From contig NZ_JAICCF010000004.1 in NCBI RefSeq assembly GCF_019492185.1, positions 496,001 to 560,000 on the forward strand: DNA of 64,000 bases. Direction: 5' to 3'. Positions within the stretch are counted from its first letter, which is position 1. Every line of letters begins with the position of its first letter. This stretch comes from Chitinophaga rhizophila. GTDB lineage: Bacteria > Bacteroidota > Bacteroidia > Chitinophagales > Chitinophagaceae. The notes beneath the pieces were generated by a model. It did not search any database and was not told the DNA's origin. It worked only from the letters and a program-made list of their open reading frames with translations. Of this stretch, positions 55,495 to 64,000 are shown piece after piece. The position numbers were made by a program, and so were the translations under genes.

Positions 55495-55854
55495 ATGGCG
55501 ATTAAAGACCTGACTAAAGTTCAGAAGATCCTGTTTATGTGTAACGGCGGCACCTGTAGTAACAAAGGTGCAGACGACACCACGAATCAGATAAGGGCGC
55601 ACCTTACAGAAAACGACCTCAACGCAGAAATCCACACGGTACGTACTAAATGCCTGGGACAGTGTACCTGGGGACCTATGATATTTATGCATCCGGAAGG
55701 TGTATGGTATAAAGGCGTAACTCCGGAAGCCACCCGTGACATTGTTACGCAGCACCTCATAAGAAATGAGCTGGTGACAGGGCATGTACACTTCCCTGAC
55801 GCAGCACAGATTGAGGCGAAACCATTGGTACGTATTCCACAACCCAACGAATAA
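55495..55854 (+). CDS. Thioredoxin-like [2Fe-2S] ferredoxin
   Basis: This protein has 119 residues from the ATG at 55495 (MAIKDLTKVQKILFMCNGGTCS); an ATG at 55468 adds nine residues. Four cysteines lie as C-x4-C (MCNGGTCS) and C-x3-C (KCLGQC), the layout of thioredoxin-fold [2Fe-2S] ferredoxins. It is the first gene after the cobalamin riboswitch, so it probably gives electrons to a step in corrin-ring synthesis, perhaps cobalt or ring reduction. The partner is inferred. Confidence 0.85.
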   Translation: MAIKDLTKVQKILFMCNGGTCSNKGADDTTNQIRAHLTENDLNAEIHTVRTKCLGQCTWGPMIFMHPEGVWYKGVTPEATRDIVTQHLIRNELVTGHVHFPDAAQIEAKPLVRIPQPNE

Positions 55855-55864
55855 ACGCAGGTAT

Positions 55865-56689
55865 ATGGACATTCTCCAACAGGATCTGACGGGATTTATT
55901 GTCCTGTCAGTACTCGGTTTACGCCATGGGCTGGACCCGGATCATATCACCGTCATAGATGGTTATACATACAGGCTGCACCTGCATCAAAGTCCGTGGA
56001 CCCGTTGGGTGGGCACGCTTTTCACGTTTGGACATGGTATTATGGTTACAGGCATTGCCCTGTTCCTCTGTATACTGAAGAATAACTTTGAGATGCCGCC
56101 CCTGCTGGATATTGTAGTAGCATGGTTATCGTCGGTGATGCTGCTGTTCATGGGTATCTCTAACCTGATCAACCTGACCAGGAAAGAAGGAGCGCCAGTG
56201 GGCAGCTTCCGTAAAAGACTGCTGCCGAAGTCATTTGACAACAGCGTAAATCCATTTACCGTGATACTGACAGGTATTATCTTCGGTTTCATCTTTGACA
56301 CCTCTTCGCAGATAGCGGCCGTAGGTTACACCGTATCCGTATCCAATCAGTGGGTATTTGCCATCCTCGGCGGCGTGGTATTTTCCCTGGGGCTGATCCT
56401 GACGGGCACCTGCGATTCGCTGCTGCTGAGCAAGTTACTGAAGACGTTTGACCAGAAAAAGATCCAGCGTCACAGGTTCAAACTGAATGTGCTGATCACG
56501 ATCATGTGTTTTGCCATTCCTTTGTATAAAATTGCAAGCACATGGAATACTTCACTTGAACTGAGTGAGTATCAGAATAATATTGTCGGACTGGTTTTTA
56601 TTAGTATCATTATATCTTTATATGCCGAACTCTATCTGCGGCACCGGTATGCGAAAGCGACCGCAGTGGCAGAGAGCGACGCAGTTTAG
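55865..56689 (+). CDS. NiCoT-family cobalt transporter
   Basis: This protein has 274 residues from the ATG at 55865; longer frames overlap the ferredoxin gene. LRHGLDPDHITVIDGYT carries the HX4DH signature of nickel/cobalt permeases (HoxN/NixA family) in the second membrane helix, and FTFGHGIMVTG is the next conserved helix. About seven or eight membrane segments are seen. In a riboswitch-controlled cobalamin operon, cobalt is the likely substrate. Confidence 0.9.
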   Translation: MDILQQDLTGFIVLSVLGLRHGLDPDHITVIDGYTYRLHLHQSPWTRWVGTLFTFGHGIMVTGIALFLCILKNNFEMPPLLDIVVAWLSSVMLLFMGISNLINLTRKEGAPVGSFRKRLLPKSFDNSVNPFTVILTGIIFGFIFDTSSQIAAVGYTVSVSNQWVFAILGGVVFSLGLILTGTCDSLLLSKLLKTFDQKKIQRHRFKLNVLITIMCFAIPLYKIASTWNTSLELSEYQNNIVGLVFISIIISLYAELYLRHRYAKATAVAESDAV

Positions 56690-56708
56690 TTATAAGGATC
56701 TGTTAATT

Positions 56709-57551
56709 ATGAATAGAGCATCGGAACAATCGATCAGTATATTGGGTTGCGGATGGCTGGGGCTTCCGCTGGCAGCTCACCTGGTTAAAGAAGGCTACCT
56801 GGTGAAAGGCTCTGTGACAGCAGATGATAAGATGGAAGAACTGGTGACGCGCCAGATTACGCCTTACCGCGTGATGATCACAGACGCCGGCATTGACAGC
56901 AACGACCTGGCCGGTTTCCTGCAAAGTCAGATATTGATCGTCAACTTCCCTCCTTCCCGGCGGGAAGATGTTGTATTGTATCATCAGGCACAGATGGCAC
57001 ACCTGGTGAAAGAGATAGAGAAGAGCCCTGTGAAGCAGGTGTTGTTTGTAAGCTCTACCTCGGTATACCCTGATGTGAACGGAGAAGTGTACGAGCATGA
57101 AGTGGCAACGCCTACTAAAGGCAGTGGCAAAGCGCTGCTGGCCGTAGAGAAAATGCTGCGCACGAATGTACGCTTCATGACAACCGTGATCCGTTTTGCA
57201 GGACTGATCGGGTACGACCGTATGCCCGGGCGTTTCCTGGCTGGCAAGAAAAATGTAGAGAACGGGGACGCACCGATCAATGTCATACACCAGGACGACT
57301 GTATTGCGTTGATCAGGGAGATCATCAGACAGCAGGCCTGGGGCGAGGTGTTCAATGCCTGTGCAGACGAGCATCCGACGCGGAGGGAGTACTATACGCA
57401 GGCCGCCGCTGTGGCGGGACTGGAAGTACCGACATTTGCCGCAACAGCTGACCCGCATTTTAAGATAATTAATGCTGATAAGATCAAACAGCGCCTGGAC
57501 TATACGTTCAGGTATCCTGATCCGCTCAGCCTTTTACATAGTGGTATATGA
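56709..57551 (+). CDS. Rossmann-fold NAD-dependent epimerase-like protein (YeeZ-like)
   Basis: This protein has 280 residues from the ATG at 56709; the upstream open frame overlaps the transporter gene and is ignored. ISILGCGWLGLPLAAHLVKEGY (about 10-31) is a G-x-G-x-x-G dinucleotide site, and VLFVSSTSVYPDVNGEVYEHE with later VIRFAGLIGYDR resemble SDR/YeeZ proteins. It lies inside the cobalamin operon and overlaps cbiX by 4 bases. No step of the known pathway is assigned to it. Confidence 0.8.
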   Translation: MNRASEQSISILGCGWLGLPLAAHLVKEGYLVKGSVTADDKMEELVTRQITPYRVMITDAGIDSNDLAGFLQSQILIVNFPPSRREDVVLYHQAQMAHLVKEIEKSPVKQVLFVSSTSVYPDVNGEVYEHEVATPTKGSGKALLAVEKMLRTNVRFMTTVIRFAGLIGYDRMPGRFLAGKKNVENGDAPINVIHQDDCIALIREIIRQQAWGEVFNACADEHPTRREYYTQAAAVAGLEVPTFAATADPHFKIINADKIKQRLDYTFRYPDPLSLLHSGI

Positions 57552-58477
57552 AAGGGATATTAATCTGTGGGCATGGCAGCCGCGATCCGGAAGGTATCGA
57601 GGGCTTCAAGACCCTGGTAGCATTATTACGTAAACGCTATCCTGACAGGATGGTGGACTATGGTTTCCTGGAGTTTGCGCACCCCATATATGCAGCCGCA
57701 GTAGAGCGCATGTATGTGGCCGGCGTAAGGGAGATCATTGCTATTCCCGCCATCCTTTTTGCCGGCGGGCATGCCAAAAACGATATTCCTTTTGAGATGA
57801 ATACGCTGCAATCTCAGTATGCAGACCTGAAGATAAAACTTGGGCGGCATATCGGCATTACACCTTCCATCCTGCAACTGGCGAAGAAGCTGATAGAACA
57901 GGCGGAAGCGGCACATCCCATGGCTGACAGGAAAGATGCCTGTTTGCTGCTGGTAGGCAGGGGTACCTCCGATCCGGACGCAAATGCAGATGTAGCCAAG
58001 CTGACCCGGATGCTGGGAGAAGGATTGGGTTTCGGCTTTGCTACTACTGCATTCATCGGGGTGACACAGCCTTTACTGAAAGATCATCTGCCAATAATAG
58101 ACTACCTGCCTTATCAGAGGATCGTGGCATTACCGGTATTTCTCTTTACCGGAGTGCTGCTCAAAAAGATCTACGCGCAACTGGAGGAGTTTGGCAAGAC
58201 AACAAATAAAACCATCATCACTACCGGATCTTTCGAGTGTGATGAACTGTTACTGCAAACGATCGACGAGCGTATCAGGGAGGTACAGGAAGGCAATCCG
58301 AATATGAACTGCCAGCTATGTAAATACCGTACGCAGATCATCGGTTTCGAGGAAGAAGTAGGCAAAGAGCAGGTAGGACACCACCTGGCCGTTAAAGGCA
58401 TTCTATTCGAGGAAGATGAAAAACCTGGTGAGAAGAAAACCGTGTTAACCACCGTAAAAAAGCTCCTCGGTATCTGA
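57548..58477 (+). CDS. cbiX: Sirohydrochlorin cobaltochelatase with MxCxxC tail
   Basis: This 309-residue two-domain chelatase has ILICGHGSRDPEGIEGF with the metal histidine, and FAGGHAKNDIPFEMN with the second. These repeat in weaker form in the second half (LLVGRGTSDPDANADV, LPVFLFTGVLLKKI). Near residues 255-262 MNCQLC fits the MxCxxC motif that binds an iron-sulfur cluster in long CbiX proteins. It inserts cobalt into sirohydrochlorin, the first committed step of the cobalt-early route. It overlaps the previous gene by 4 bases (ATGA). Confidence 0.92.
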   Translation: MKGILICGHGSRDPEGIEGFKTLVALLRKRYPDRMVDYGFLEFAHPIYAAAVERMYVAGVREIIAIPAILFAGGHAKNDIPFEMNTLQSQYADLKIKLGRHIGITPSILQLAKKLIEQAEAAHPMADRKDACLLLVGRGTSDPDANADVAKLTRMLGEGLGFGFATTAFIGVTQPLLKDHLPIIDYLPYQRIVALPVFLFTGVLLKKIYAQLEEFGKTTNKTIITTGSFECDELLLQTIDERIREVQEGNPNMNCQLCKYRTQIIGFEEEVGKEQVGHHLAVKGILFEEDEKPGEKKTVLTTVKKLLGI

Positions 58478-58480
58478 TAC

Positions 58481-59194
58481 ATGAACAGACAAGGAAAGAT
58501 ATATGGCGTTTCATTAGGCCCCGGTGATCCGTTGCTGATCACCGTGAAAGGGTTGCAAACGCTGCAACAGGCAGACAAGATCTACTACCCCGGGTCCAGG
58601 CTGGCAGACGGTAGTACTTCCAGTTATTCATTGCAGATATTACAACATTATGCGCTGGATAGCCGCAAACTGCATGGCATGTTCCTGCAGATGTCTGACG
58701 ACCGTACCGCAGCAGAACAGACCTATGCGGCCACCTTCAGGGAGCTGCTGGCTGACTATCAGGCAGGGTTACAGGTAGCTTTTGTAAGCGAGGGTGATAT
58801 ATCCTTTTACAGCACATTTGCCTACCTGCTGAAACATATACAGGCGCATCAGCTGGACCTGGAAATCATTGCCGGCGTACCGTCTTTTATACTGGGAGCG
58901 GCAGTTAACCAGACATCGCTGGCTATCCTCAATGAGAAAATTGCCATCCTGCCCAGGATGAAGGACAGGGCCGCGCTGGCGCGCTACCTGGAAGAATTTG
59001 AAACGGTGGTGCTGATTAAGGTAAGAAGCGTGCTTCAGGATATACGTAGTCTGATACAACAGACCGGCCTGGAGATCGTATACTGTGAAAGGCTGGGTAC
59101 TCCGCAGCAATATATTACCACAGATATCAATGACCTGGAAAAAAGGGAGATCCCCTATTTTTCATTACTTATTTTAAAACGAGCATGCAGTTAA
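58481..59194 (+). CDS. cbiL: Precorrin-2 / cobalt-factor II C20-methyltransferase
   Basis: This 237-residue SAM-dependent tetrapyrrole methylase has KIYGVSLGPGDPLLITVKGLQTLQQADKIYYPG at the start, VAFVSEGDISFYSTFAYL in the middle (GDPxxY-like region as EGDISFYS), and AGVPSFILGAA. This is the CbiL/CobI pattern. It adds the C20 methyl group. It lies 3 bases after cbiX and overlaps the next gene by 10 bases. Confidence 0.93.
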   Translation: MNRQGKIYGVSLGPGDPLLITVKGLQTLQQADKIYYPGSRLADGSTSSYSLQILQHYALDSRKLHGMFLQMSDDRTAAEQTYAATFRELLADYQAGLQVAFVSEGDISFYSTFAYLLKHIQAHQLDLEIIAGVPSFILGAAVNQTSLAILNEKIAILPRMKDRAALARYLEEFETVVLIKVRSVLQDIRSLIQQTGLEIVYCERLGTPQQYITTDINDLEKREIPYFSLLILKRACS

Positions 59195-60540
59195 GCGTAG
59201 TTGGCATAGGACCCGGCGGAAAAGATTATATTCTACCCGTTGCACAGCAGGTGCTGGCGACAGCAGATATCGCTATCGGTTACAGTTATTATTTTCAGTT
59301 TGTCGAACACCTTTTGCCTGCACACTGTGAATGTATTGGTAAGGACCTGACAGAAGAAGAAGCGCGGGCAGTACTGGCTGTAGACCGTTGTGCGCCGGGG
59401 AAACATGTCGTTGTGATCAGCTCGGGAGACGCCGGCATCTATGCCATGGCATCGCTGGTATACCAGTACGCCAGTACCCGTACAGATAAAGATATTGACC
59501 TGCAGACCATACCGGGCATCAGTGCCTTTATTGCTTCGGCGGGCCGGCTGGGTGCTCCGCTGGGACATGACTTCTGCTGTATATCGTTGTCAGACCTGAT
59601 GACGCCATGGCCGGTGATAGAAAAGCGTATTCAGGCAGCCGCCATCGGCGACTTCGTTACTTCATTATACAATCCGCGCAGCAAGAAGCGGTTCTGGCAA
59701 CTGGCGCGGTTCAGGGAATTGTTCCTGCAACACCGGGATCCTGCGACACCTGTAGCTATCATCCGGCAGGTAACCCGTCCTGAAGAAACATTTACCCTTA
59801 CTACCCTGGGAGATATGGATGTAGACATGGTAGATATGTTCTCGCTGGTCATGATCGGCAATTCGCAGACCTATCAGTTCAAAAACTATCTGGTGACCCC
59901 CAGAGGCTACCTGGCGCGGAAGCCTGTCTCCGGACAGGAAATTCAGGACGAAAGTTTCCGCCAGATCGCCGCACAGCTGAAGCGGGATGATGTGAGTGCA
60001 GCAGACAGGTGGGCGATCATGCGTTGTATACATACCACTGCAGACTTTGAATATGAAGACCTGTACCTGTCCAACAATGATGCAGTGGCGCAATGGCATG
60101 AGTACCTCAGTGCAGGCGGCACTATTGTTACTGACGTCACCATGGTACAGGCAGGCATCACGAAAGAATTTATCAGAAAATACAACACCAATGTATACTG
60201 TTACCTCAACGATGAGGCAGTAGTCCCGTTGGCAGAGAAGGAAGGGCTGACCCGCAGTCAGGCAGGTATGCGTATTGCGATTGAGAAACATCCTGACGCA
60301 TTGTTTGTAGTAGGCAACGCCCCTACTGCCCTGTTTGAGTTATGTGATCAGTTACAGGAGGGAAGGTTCCGGCCGGCAGGTATTATAGGAGCGCCGGTAG
60401 GGTTTGTCAATGTGGTAGAGTCGAAACTGAAGCTGCAGGCGCTGAAGGCTATACCGTATGTCATCATCCGGGGCCGTAAAGGAGGAAGCAATGTTGCTGC
60501 CAGTATTGTTAATGCAGCATTTACCGTAAAAGTCAGGTAG
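59185..60540 (+). CDS. cbiH-cbiC: Fused C17-methyltransferase / cobalt-precorrin-8 methylmutase
   Basis: This 451-residue fusion has at residues about 1-245 CbiH/CobJ: LSVVGIGPGGKDYILPVAQQVL, VVISSGDAGIYAMASLVY and PGISAFIASAGRLGAPLGHDFCCISLSDLMTPW. Residues about 255-451 are CbiC/CobH: RWAIMRCIHTTADFEYEDL with the catalytic His at 283, GTIVTDVTMVQAGI, and PTALFELCDQLQ...PAGIIGAPVGFVNVVESK. It makes the C17 methylation with ring contraction, then moves the C11 methyl to C12. The start is inside the end of cbiL. Confidence 0.93.
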   Translation: MQLSVVGIGPGGKDYILPVAQQVLATADIAIGYSYYFQFVEHLLPAHCECIGKDLTEEEARAVLAVDRCAPGKHVVVISSGDAGIYAMASLVYQYASTRTDKDIDLQTIPGISAFIASAGRLGAPLGHDFCCISLSDLMTPWPVIEKRIQAAAIGDFVTSLYNPRSKKRFWQLARFRELFLQHRDPATPVAIIRQVTRPEETFTLTTLGDMDVDMVDMFSLVMIGNSQTYQFKNYLVTPRGYLARKPVSGQEIQDESFRQIAAQLKRDDVSAADRWAIMRCIHTTADFEYEDLYLSNNDAVAQWHEYLSAGGTIVTDVTMVQAGITKEFIRKYNTNVYCYLNDEAVVPLAEKEGLTRSQAGMRIAIEKHPDALFVVGNAPTALFELCDQLQEGRFRPAGIIGAPVGFVNVVESKLKLQALKAIPYVIIRGRKGGSNVAASIVNAAFTVKVR

Positions 60541-61724
60541 TGAAATATATCGTGATCGGCATATCAAACCATGCAGTGCAGGAGCTACCGGCGACGGTAC
60601 GGGAGCTGTTGCCGCAATACAGGGTTTTCTCCGGCGGTCAGCGGCATTATGCACTGATACAGGCTTACTTGCCTGCCGACCATCAGTGGATCGATATCCG
60701 TAGTGATATGCCCGCGTTATTTGCACAATACCACTCACTGAATGAGGACGTAGTGGTGTTCGCCTCCGGCGATCCGTTGTACTATGGATTTGCCGCTACC
60801 ATCCGGAAGTATCATCCGGAAGCAGACATGCAGGTGTTCCCGTATTTTAATAGTCTGCAGTTGCTGTGTCACCGGCTAAACTATCCGTATGCCGGCCTTG
60901 TCAGCACCTCTGTACATGGCCGTTCCTGGGAGGAGCTGGATCAGGCGTTACTGCGTCAATGCGGTAGCATCGGCGTATTAACAGATCAGGTAAAAACGCC
61001 GGCAGCCATTGCTGCGCGCCTGCTGGAATATGGCTTTGACAACTATGTGATGCATATAGGCGAAGAGCTGGAAGGTACAGCGCAGCGCATTGTTTCCGGA
61101 GAACTGGCAGACATGGCGAGCTATGAGGCGCATGCACTGAATTGTGTGCTGTTGCATAAGAAGGAAACCAGGTCTTTGTCGGCCGGTATCCCTGATCATC
61201 GTTTTGCCGGACTGGAAGGACGGCCGAATATGATCACCAAGATGCCTGTCAGGTTAGCGAGTCTGGCGCAGCTGGATTTATCGGCCAGGAAGACTTGCTG
61301 GGATATAGGTTTTTGTACAGCGTCCGTATCCATAGAAGCGAGAAGGCAGTATCCGCATTTACAGGTCATTGCTTTTGAGAAGCGGCCGGAATGTGCAGCC
61401 ATATTTGAAGAGAATACCCGCCGGCATAGTACGCCCGGTATAACAAAGGTAATGGGAGACTTCTTTGCGCAGGATCTTGCGGTGCTTCCCCGCCCGGACG
61501 CCGTATTTATAGGCGGTCACGGGAATCAGCTGGAAGCGCTGATGCAGCGGTTGGATGTTTATTTGTCAGCCGGTGCAAAGCTGGTCATTAATGCCGTAAA
61601 GGAAGATAGCAGAACGCAGTTCATTGCAGCAGCACAACATTTAAATTATATACTGTCTGAACCGATGGTGATTACTGTGGATGCCCACAACCCTATCACT
61701 ATCCTGACAGCAGAAAAGCATTAA
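60540..61724 (+). CDS. cbiET: Fused C5/C15-methyltransferase with decarboxylase
   Basis: This 394-residue protein starts with GTG (60540) directly at the previous stop. The N-terminal half (to about 205) is the CbiE methylase (YIVIGISNHAVQELPATV, VVFASGDPLYYGFAATI). The C-terminal half (from about 215) is CbiT (CWDIGFCTASVSIEARRQYPHLQVIAFEKRPE, PRPDAVFIGGHG). Together they methylate C5 and C15 and remove the acetate carboxyl. Fused CbiET equals CobL of the aerobic path. Confidence 0.93.
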   Translation: MKYIVIGISNHAVQELPATVRELLPQYRVFSGGQRHYALIQAYLPADHQWIDIRSDMPALFAQYHSLNEDVVVFASGDPLYYGFAATIRKYHPEADMQVFPYFNSLQLLCHRLNYPYAGLVSTSVHGRSWEELDQALLRQCGSIGVLTDQVKTPAAIAARLLEYGFDNYVMHIGEELEGTAQRIVSGELADMASYEAHALNCVLLHKKETRSLSAGIPDHRFAGLEGRPNMITKMPVRLASLAQLDLSARKTCWDIGFCTASVSIEARRQYPHLQVIAFEKRPECAAIFEENTRRHSTPGITKVMGDFFAQDLAVLPRPDAVFIGGHGNQLEALMQRLDVYLSAGAKLVINAVKEDSRTQFIAAAQHLNYILSEPMVITVDAHNPITILTAEKH

Positions 61725-61725
61725 T

Positions 61726-63561
61726 ATGAGTAAGACAGTCATCATAGCCAGTACAGATAAAGGTGTTGCGCTGGGTAACATCATCAGGACGGAATTTCCG
61801 AAGTCTTTGCTGGTCAGCACGCGTCAACATGAGCAGGCAACGCCGATAGTAAGCATAGGGCAATTCCTCGAAAAGAACTTCAAGAGTTTTGATACACTGA
61901 TATTTATCGGCGCACTGGGCATATGTGTAAGAAGTATAGCGGCTCATATAGAAGATAAGGAGACGGATCCGGCCATCATCAATATGGATGACCGTGGCCG
62001 GTTTGTACAGTCAGTAGTGTCAGGGCATCTGGGTGGTGCAAATGACATTACACGGAAAATAGCAGCAGCCATCGGCGCTCAGGCCGTGATCACTACCAGC
62101 AGCGATCTGCAGGAAATCTGGGCGCTGGATACCCTGGCCGCAAAGTTTGGCTGGAAGCAGTCAGCAACGGCAGACATGAACCAGATTATTTCGTTGTTTG
62201 TCAACAATAAACGTACAGCATTGCTGCTGGATGTAAAGGACCAGGGGACCGCTTACCTGGAAAAGACGCTGCCTGATTTTGCGGACATATACTATGATTT
62301 TAACAGCATAGACCTTGAACAATATGACCTGTTGATAGCGGTGACTTACCGGGTATACCAGGCAGACATCCCTGTGCTGTCTTTCCATCCCCAGGTATTA
62401 CATGTGGGCATGGGCTGCTCCCGCGATATAGAGCCGGACCAGCTGGAGGCGTCTGTGTATGATCAGCTGGCGCAGCAGCAGCTGGCAGTAGCCGCTATAA
62501 AAACGATAGGGTCTATTGATGTGAAGCATGACGAGGTAGCTTTTATCGCATTGGCTGAGCAATTAGGCGTACCATTCATTACCTATAGTGCAGCAGCGCT
62601 CAATACACAACAGGTGGTCAATCCGTCTGAAGTGGTGATGTCCAAACTGGGCGTACACAGTGTATCAGAAGCAGCCGCATTGTTATCGTCGGGCAACCGC
62701 AATTTATTACTGGAGAAACAGAAGATTACCGTTCCTTCCGGGAAGAAACATACCATTGCCATCGCTATTGATCCGCAGGCAGTACGTAAGGCCGTAGTGG
62801 CCATTGTGGGAGCTGGTCCGGGAGATGCAGCGCTGATCAGTATCAAAGGGAAAGAGCTGGTAGAAACTGCCGACCTGATACTATATGCCGGCAGTCTGAT
62901 ACCCGAAGAGATCACTCATTATGCAAAGAAGGAAGCCATTGTACGTAACTCAGCCAGCATGACTTTGGAAGAGCAGATCCATCTGATGGAAACGCATTAT
63001 GCCAAAGGCCATCTGATCGTGAGGCTGCAATCCGGCGATCCGAGTATATACGGCGCTATACAGGAACAGATGACCATCTTTGATGAGAAAGGGATGGACT
63101 ATTATATCGTACCGGGCATCTCTTCCTTCCAGGCAGCAGCCGCCAGTCTGAAGTCAGAGTTTACCATTCCGGAAGTGGTACAAACCATCATCCTGACACG
63201 GGGTGCTGGTAAAACACCGTTGCCCGAGCATGAGAAGCTGAACGAGATGGCGAAGCACAAAGCCACGATGTGCATCTTCCTGAGTGCAACAATCGCGAAA
63301 TCCGTGCAGGAGCAGTTACTGGAACACTATGCACCTGATACGCCGGTAGCAGTATTATACAGGGTAAGCTGGAAGGACGAAGAGATCTATACCGGCGAAC
63401 TCAAAGACCTGGCGCAGATCGTGCGGGAAAACAAGCTGACACTGACCACGCTGGTGATTGTGGGTGCCGCAATTGGCGCGCGCAAGAACCGCTCGCATTT
63501 GTATAGTCCGGAGTGGAAGCATACATTCAGAACCGGCAAAGCCCTTAAAGCGAAAGAATGA
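61726..63561 (+). CDS. cbiG-cbiF: Fused cobalt-precorrin-5A hydrolase / C11-methyltransferase
   Basis: In this 611-residue fusion, residues about 1-340 are CbiG: IFIGALGICVRSIAAHIEDKETDPAIINMDDRGRFVQSVVSGHLGGAN, the central linker, then VLHVGMGCSRD. Residues about 350-600 are CbiF/CobM (VVAIVGAGPGDAALISIKGKELVETADLILYAGSL, RLQSGDPSIYGAIQEQ, PGISSFQAAAASLKSE). CbiF adds the C11 methyl and CbiG opens the lactone in the cobalt-early route. The stop overlaps the next gene by 4 bases. Confidence 0.95.
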   Translation: MSKTVIIASTDKGVALGNIIRTEFPKSLLVSTRQHEQATPIVSIGQFLEKNFKSFDTLIFIGALGICVRSIAAHIEDKETDPAIINMDDRGRFVQSVVSGHLGGANDITRKIAAAIGAQAVITTSSDLQEIWALDTLAAKFGWKQSATADMNQIISLFVNNKRTALLLDVKDQGTAYLEKTLPDFADIYYDFNSIDLEQYDLLIAVTYRVYQADIPVLSFHPQVLHVGMGCSRDIEPDQLEASVYDQLAQQQLAVAAIKTIGSIDVKHDEVAFIALAEQLGVPFITYSAAALNTQQVVNPSEVVMSKLGVHSVSEAAALLSSGNRNLLLEKQKITVPSGKKHTIAIAIDPQAVRKAVVAIVGAGPGDAALISIKGKELVETADLILYAGSLIPEEITHYAKKEAIVRNSASMTLEEQIHLMETHYAKGHLIVRLQSGDPSIYGAIQEQMTIFDEKGMDYYIVPGISSFQAAAASLKSEFTIPEVVQTIILTRGAGKTPLPEHEKLNEMAKHKATMCIFLSATIAKSVQEQLLEHYAPDTPVAVLYRVSWKDEEIYTGELKDLAQIVRENKLTLTTLVIVGAAIGARKNRSHLYSPEWKHTFRTGKALKAKE

Positions 63562-64000
63562 TATTGGTTTTTGGTGGAACGACAGAAGGTAAAATAGTAG
63601 CTGGCATACTGGAAAAGCATGGCAGGCACTATTACTATTCCACCAAAACAGCTATTGCATTTACGCCGGGGCCTTACGGGAAATACCGTTCCGGAGCGCT
63701 GACGGCAGCAGACCTGCAAACATTTTGCAGGGCACAGGATATTAAAGCCATTGTGCATGCCAGTCACCCGTTTGCCGCCGTGCTACATAACACCATTGAT
63801 ACTTGTGCAAGGGAACTGGCATTGCCGGTATACCGGTTTGAGCGACGTTATCCGGAGCGGCAGTCGGATGCCCTGATCAGGTATGTGGCTTCTTACCAGG
63901 AAGCAACAGAATGGCTGGAAAGGCATGTACAGGGAACATTGCTGGCGCTGACAGGCGTACAGACCATTGCTCCGCTGAGGCACTATTGGGAAAAGCATCA
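63558..64000 (+). CDS. cbiJ: Precorrin-6A / cobalt-precorrin-6A reductase, cut by window end
   Basis: The ATG overlaps the stop of cbiG-cbiF (ATGA). The visible 147 residues read MILVFGGTTEGKIVAGILEKHG at the start, then IVHASHPFAAVLHNT and VYRFERRYPER, matching CobK/CbiJ, which reduces the corrin ring with NAD(P)H. The frame is open to the window end, so the C-terminus (about 100 more residues in the family) is missing. Confidence 0.9.
   Translation, partial: MILVFGGTTEGKIVAGILEKHGRHYYYSTKTAIAFTPGPYGKYRSGALTAADLQTFCRAQDIKAIVHASHPFAAVLHNTIDTCARELALPVYRFERRYPERQSDALIRYVASYQEATEWLERHVQGTLLALTGVQTIAPLRHYWEKH

Noticed and set aside
1..64000. tRNA, rRNA or tmRNA genes
   Set aside because: No cloverleaf or rRNA-like sequence was noticed in the gaps; a covariance scan was not possible here.

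Overview
The window reads as chromosomal DNA from a member of the Bacteroidota, most like Chitinophaga and its relatives. It has a SusC/SusD pair driven by an ECF sigma factor and a FecR anti-sigma factor. It has many SPII lipoproteins, -7 boxes of the TAnnTTTG type, AraC regulators beside glycan genes, and a long cobalt-early cobalamin operon with fused enzymes. No tRNA, rRNA, CRISPR array or intact insertion sequence was seen.

Layout. (1) 1-5659: a possible decayed tyrosine-recombinase remnant, then a three-gene translationally coupled cassette: a TerB-C-domain protein, a BrxD-like (DUF2791) P-loop ATPase and a BrxHI-like Lhr-type helicase. It is closed by a bidirectional terminator. BrxD and BrxHI are known from type 2 and type 6 BREX phage defence, but here no PglX, PglZ, BrxC or PglY is visible, so this is the best candidate for an undescribed system. 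(2) 5662-14413 (minus strand): ECF sigma, FecR, SusC, SusD, a PKD/CBM9-like lipoprotein and a membrane acyltransferase, forming one glycan-uptake locus. (3) 14537-25180: mixed genes, including two small exported proteins, a parallel beta-helix lipoprotein, an MFS exporter, a GH78 alpha-L-rhamnosidase and a Crp/Fnr-like regulator. (4) 25218-27947: a TetR regulator and a three-gene membrane/diheme-cytochrome operon. Both carry the same CATAC-N6-GTATG-type operator, so they look like one regulon. (5) 28060-35413: twin lipoproteins, cupin, acetyltransferase, AraC, an unusual 661-residue propeller-like protein, and two intergenic minisatellites. (6) 35414-40972: AraC regulator, beta-helix lipoprotein, PHP-like metallohydrolase (with a pair of near-identical palindromes in front of it) and a methyltransferase. 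(7) 41023-46970: a chemosensory-like cluster with a giant CheB-CheR-PAS-GAF-histidine kinase hybrid, a solo CheB and two paralogous single-domain receivers, with no CheA, CheW or chemoreceptor. (8) 47356-50321: DOPA-dioxygenase-like, SDR and DinB-like genes.

(9) 50394 to the window end: cobalamin biosynthesis. cbiA is divergent from cbiP-cobD-cbiB. An internal cobalamin riboswitch at about 55200-55345 then precedes a ferredoxin-like gene, a NiCoT cobalt transporter, a Rossmann-fold protein of unknown role, cbiX, cbiL, cbiH-cbiC, cbiE-cbiT, cbiG-cbiF and a cbiJ/cobK gene cut by the window edge. Together they cover cobalt uptake, cobalt insertion, corrin-ring methylation and contraction, amidation and attachment of the aminopropanol arm. 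cbiD is not seen and could lie beyond the window.

Functions are assigned from motifs recognised by reading; no database search was run.
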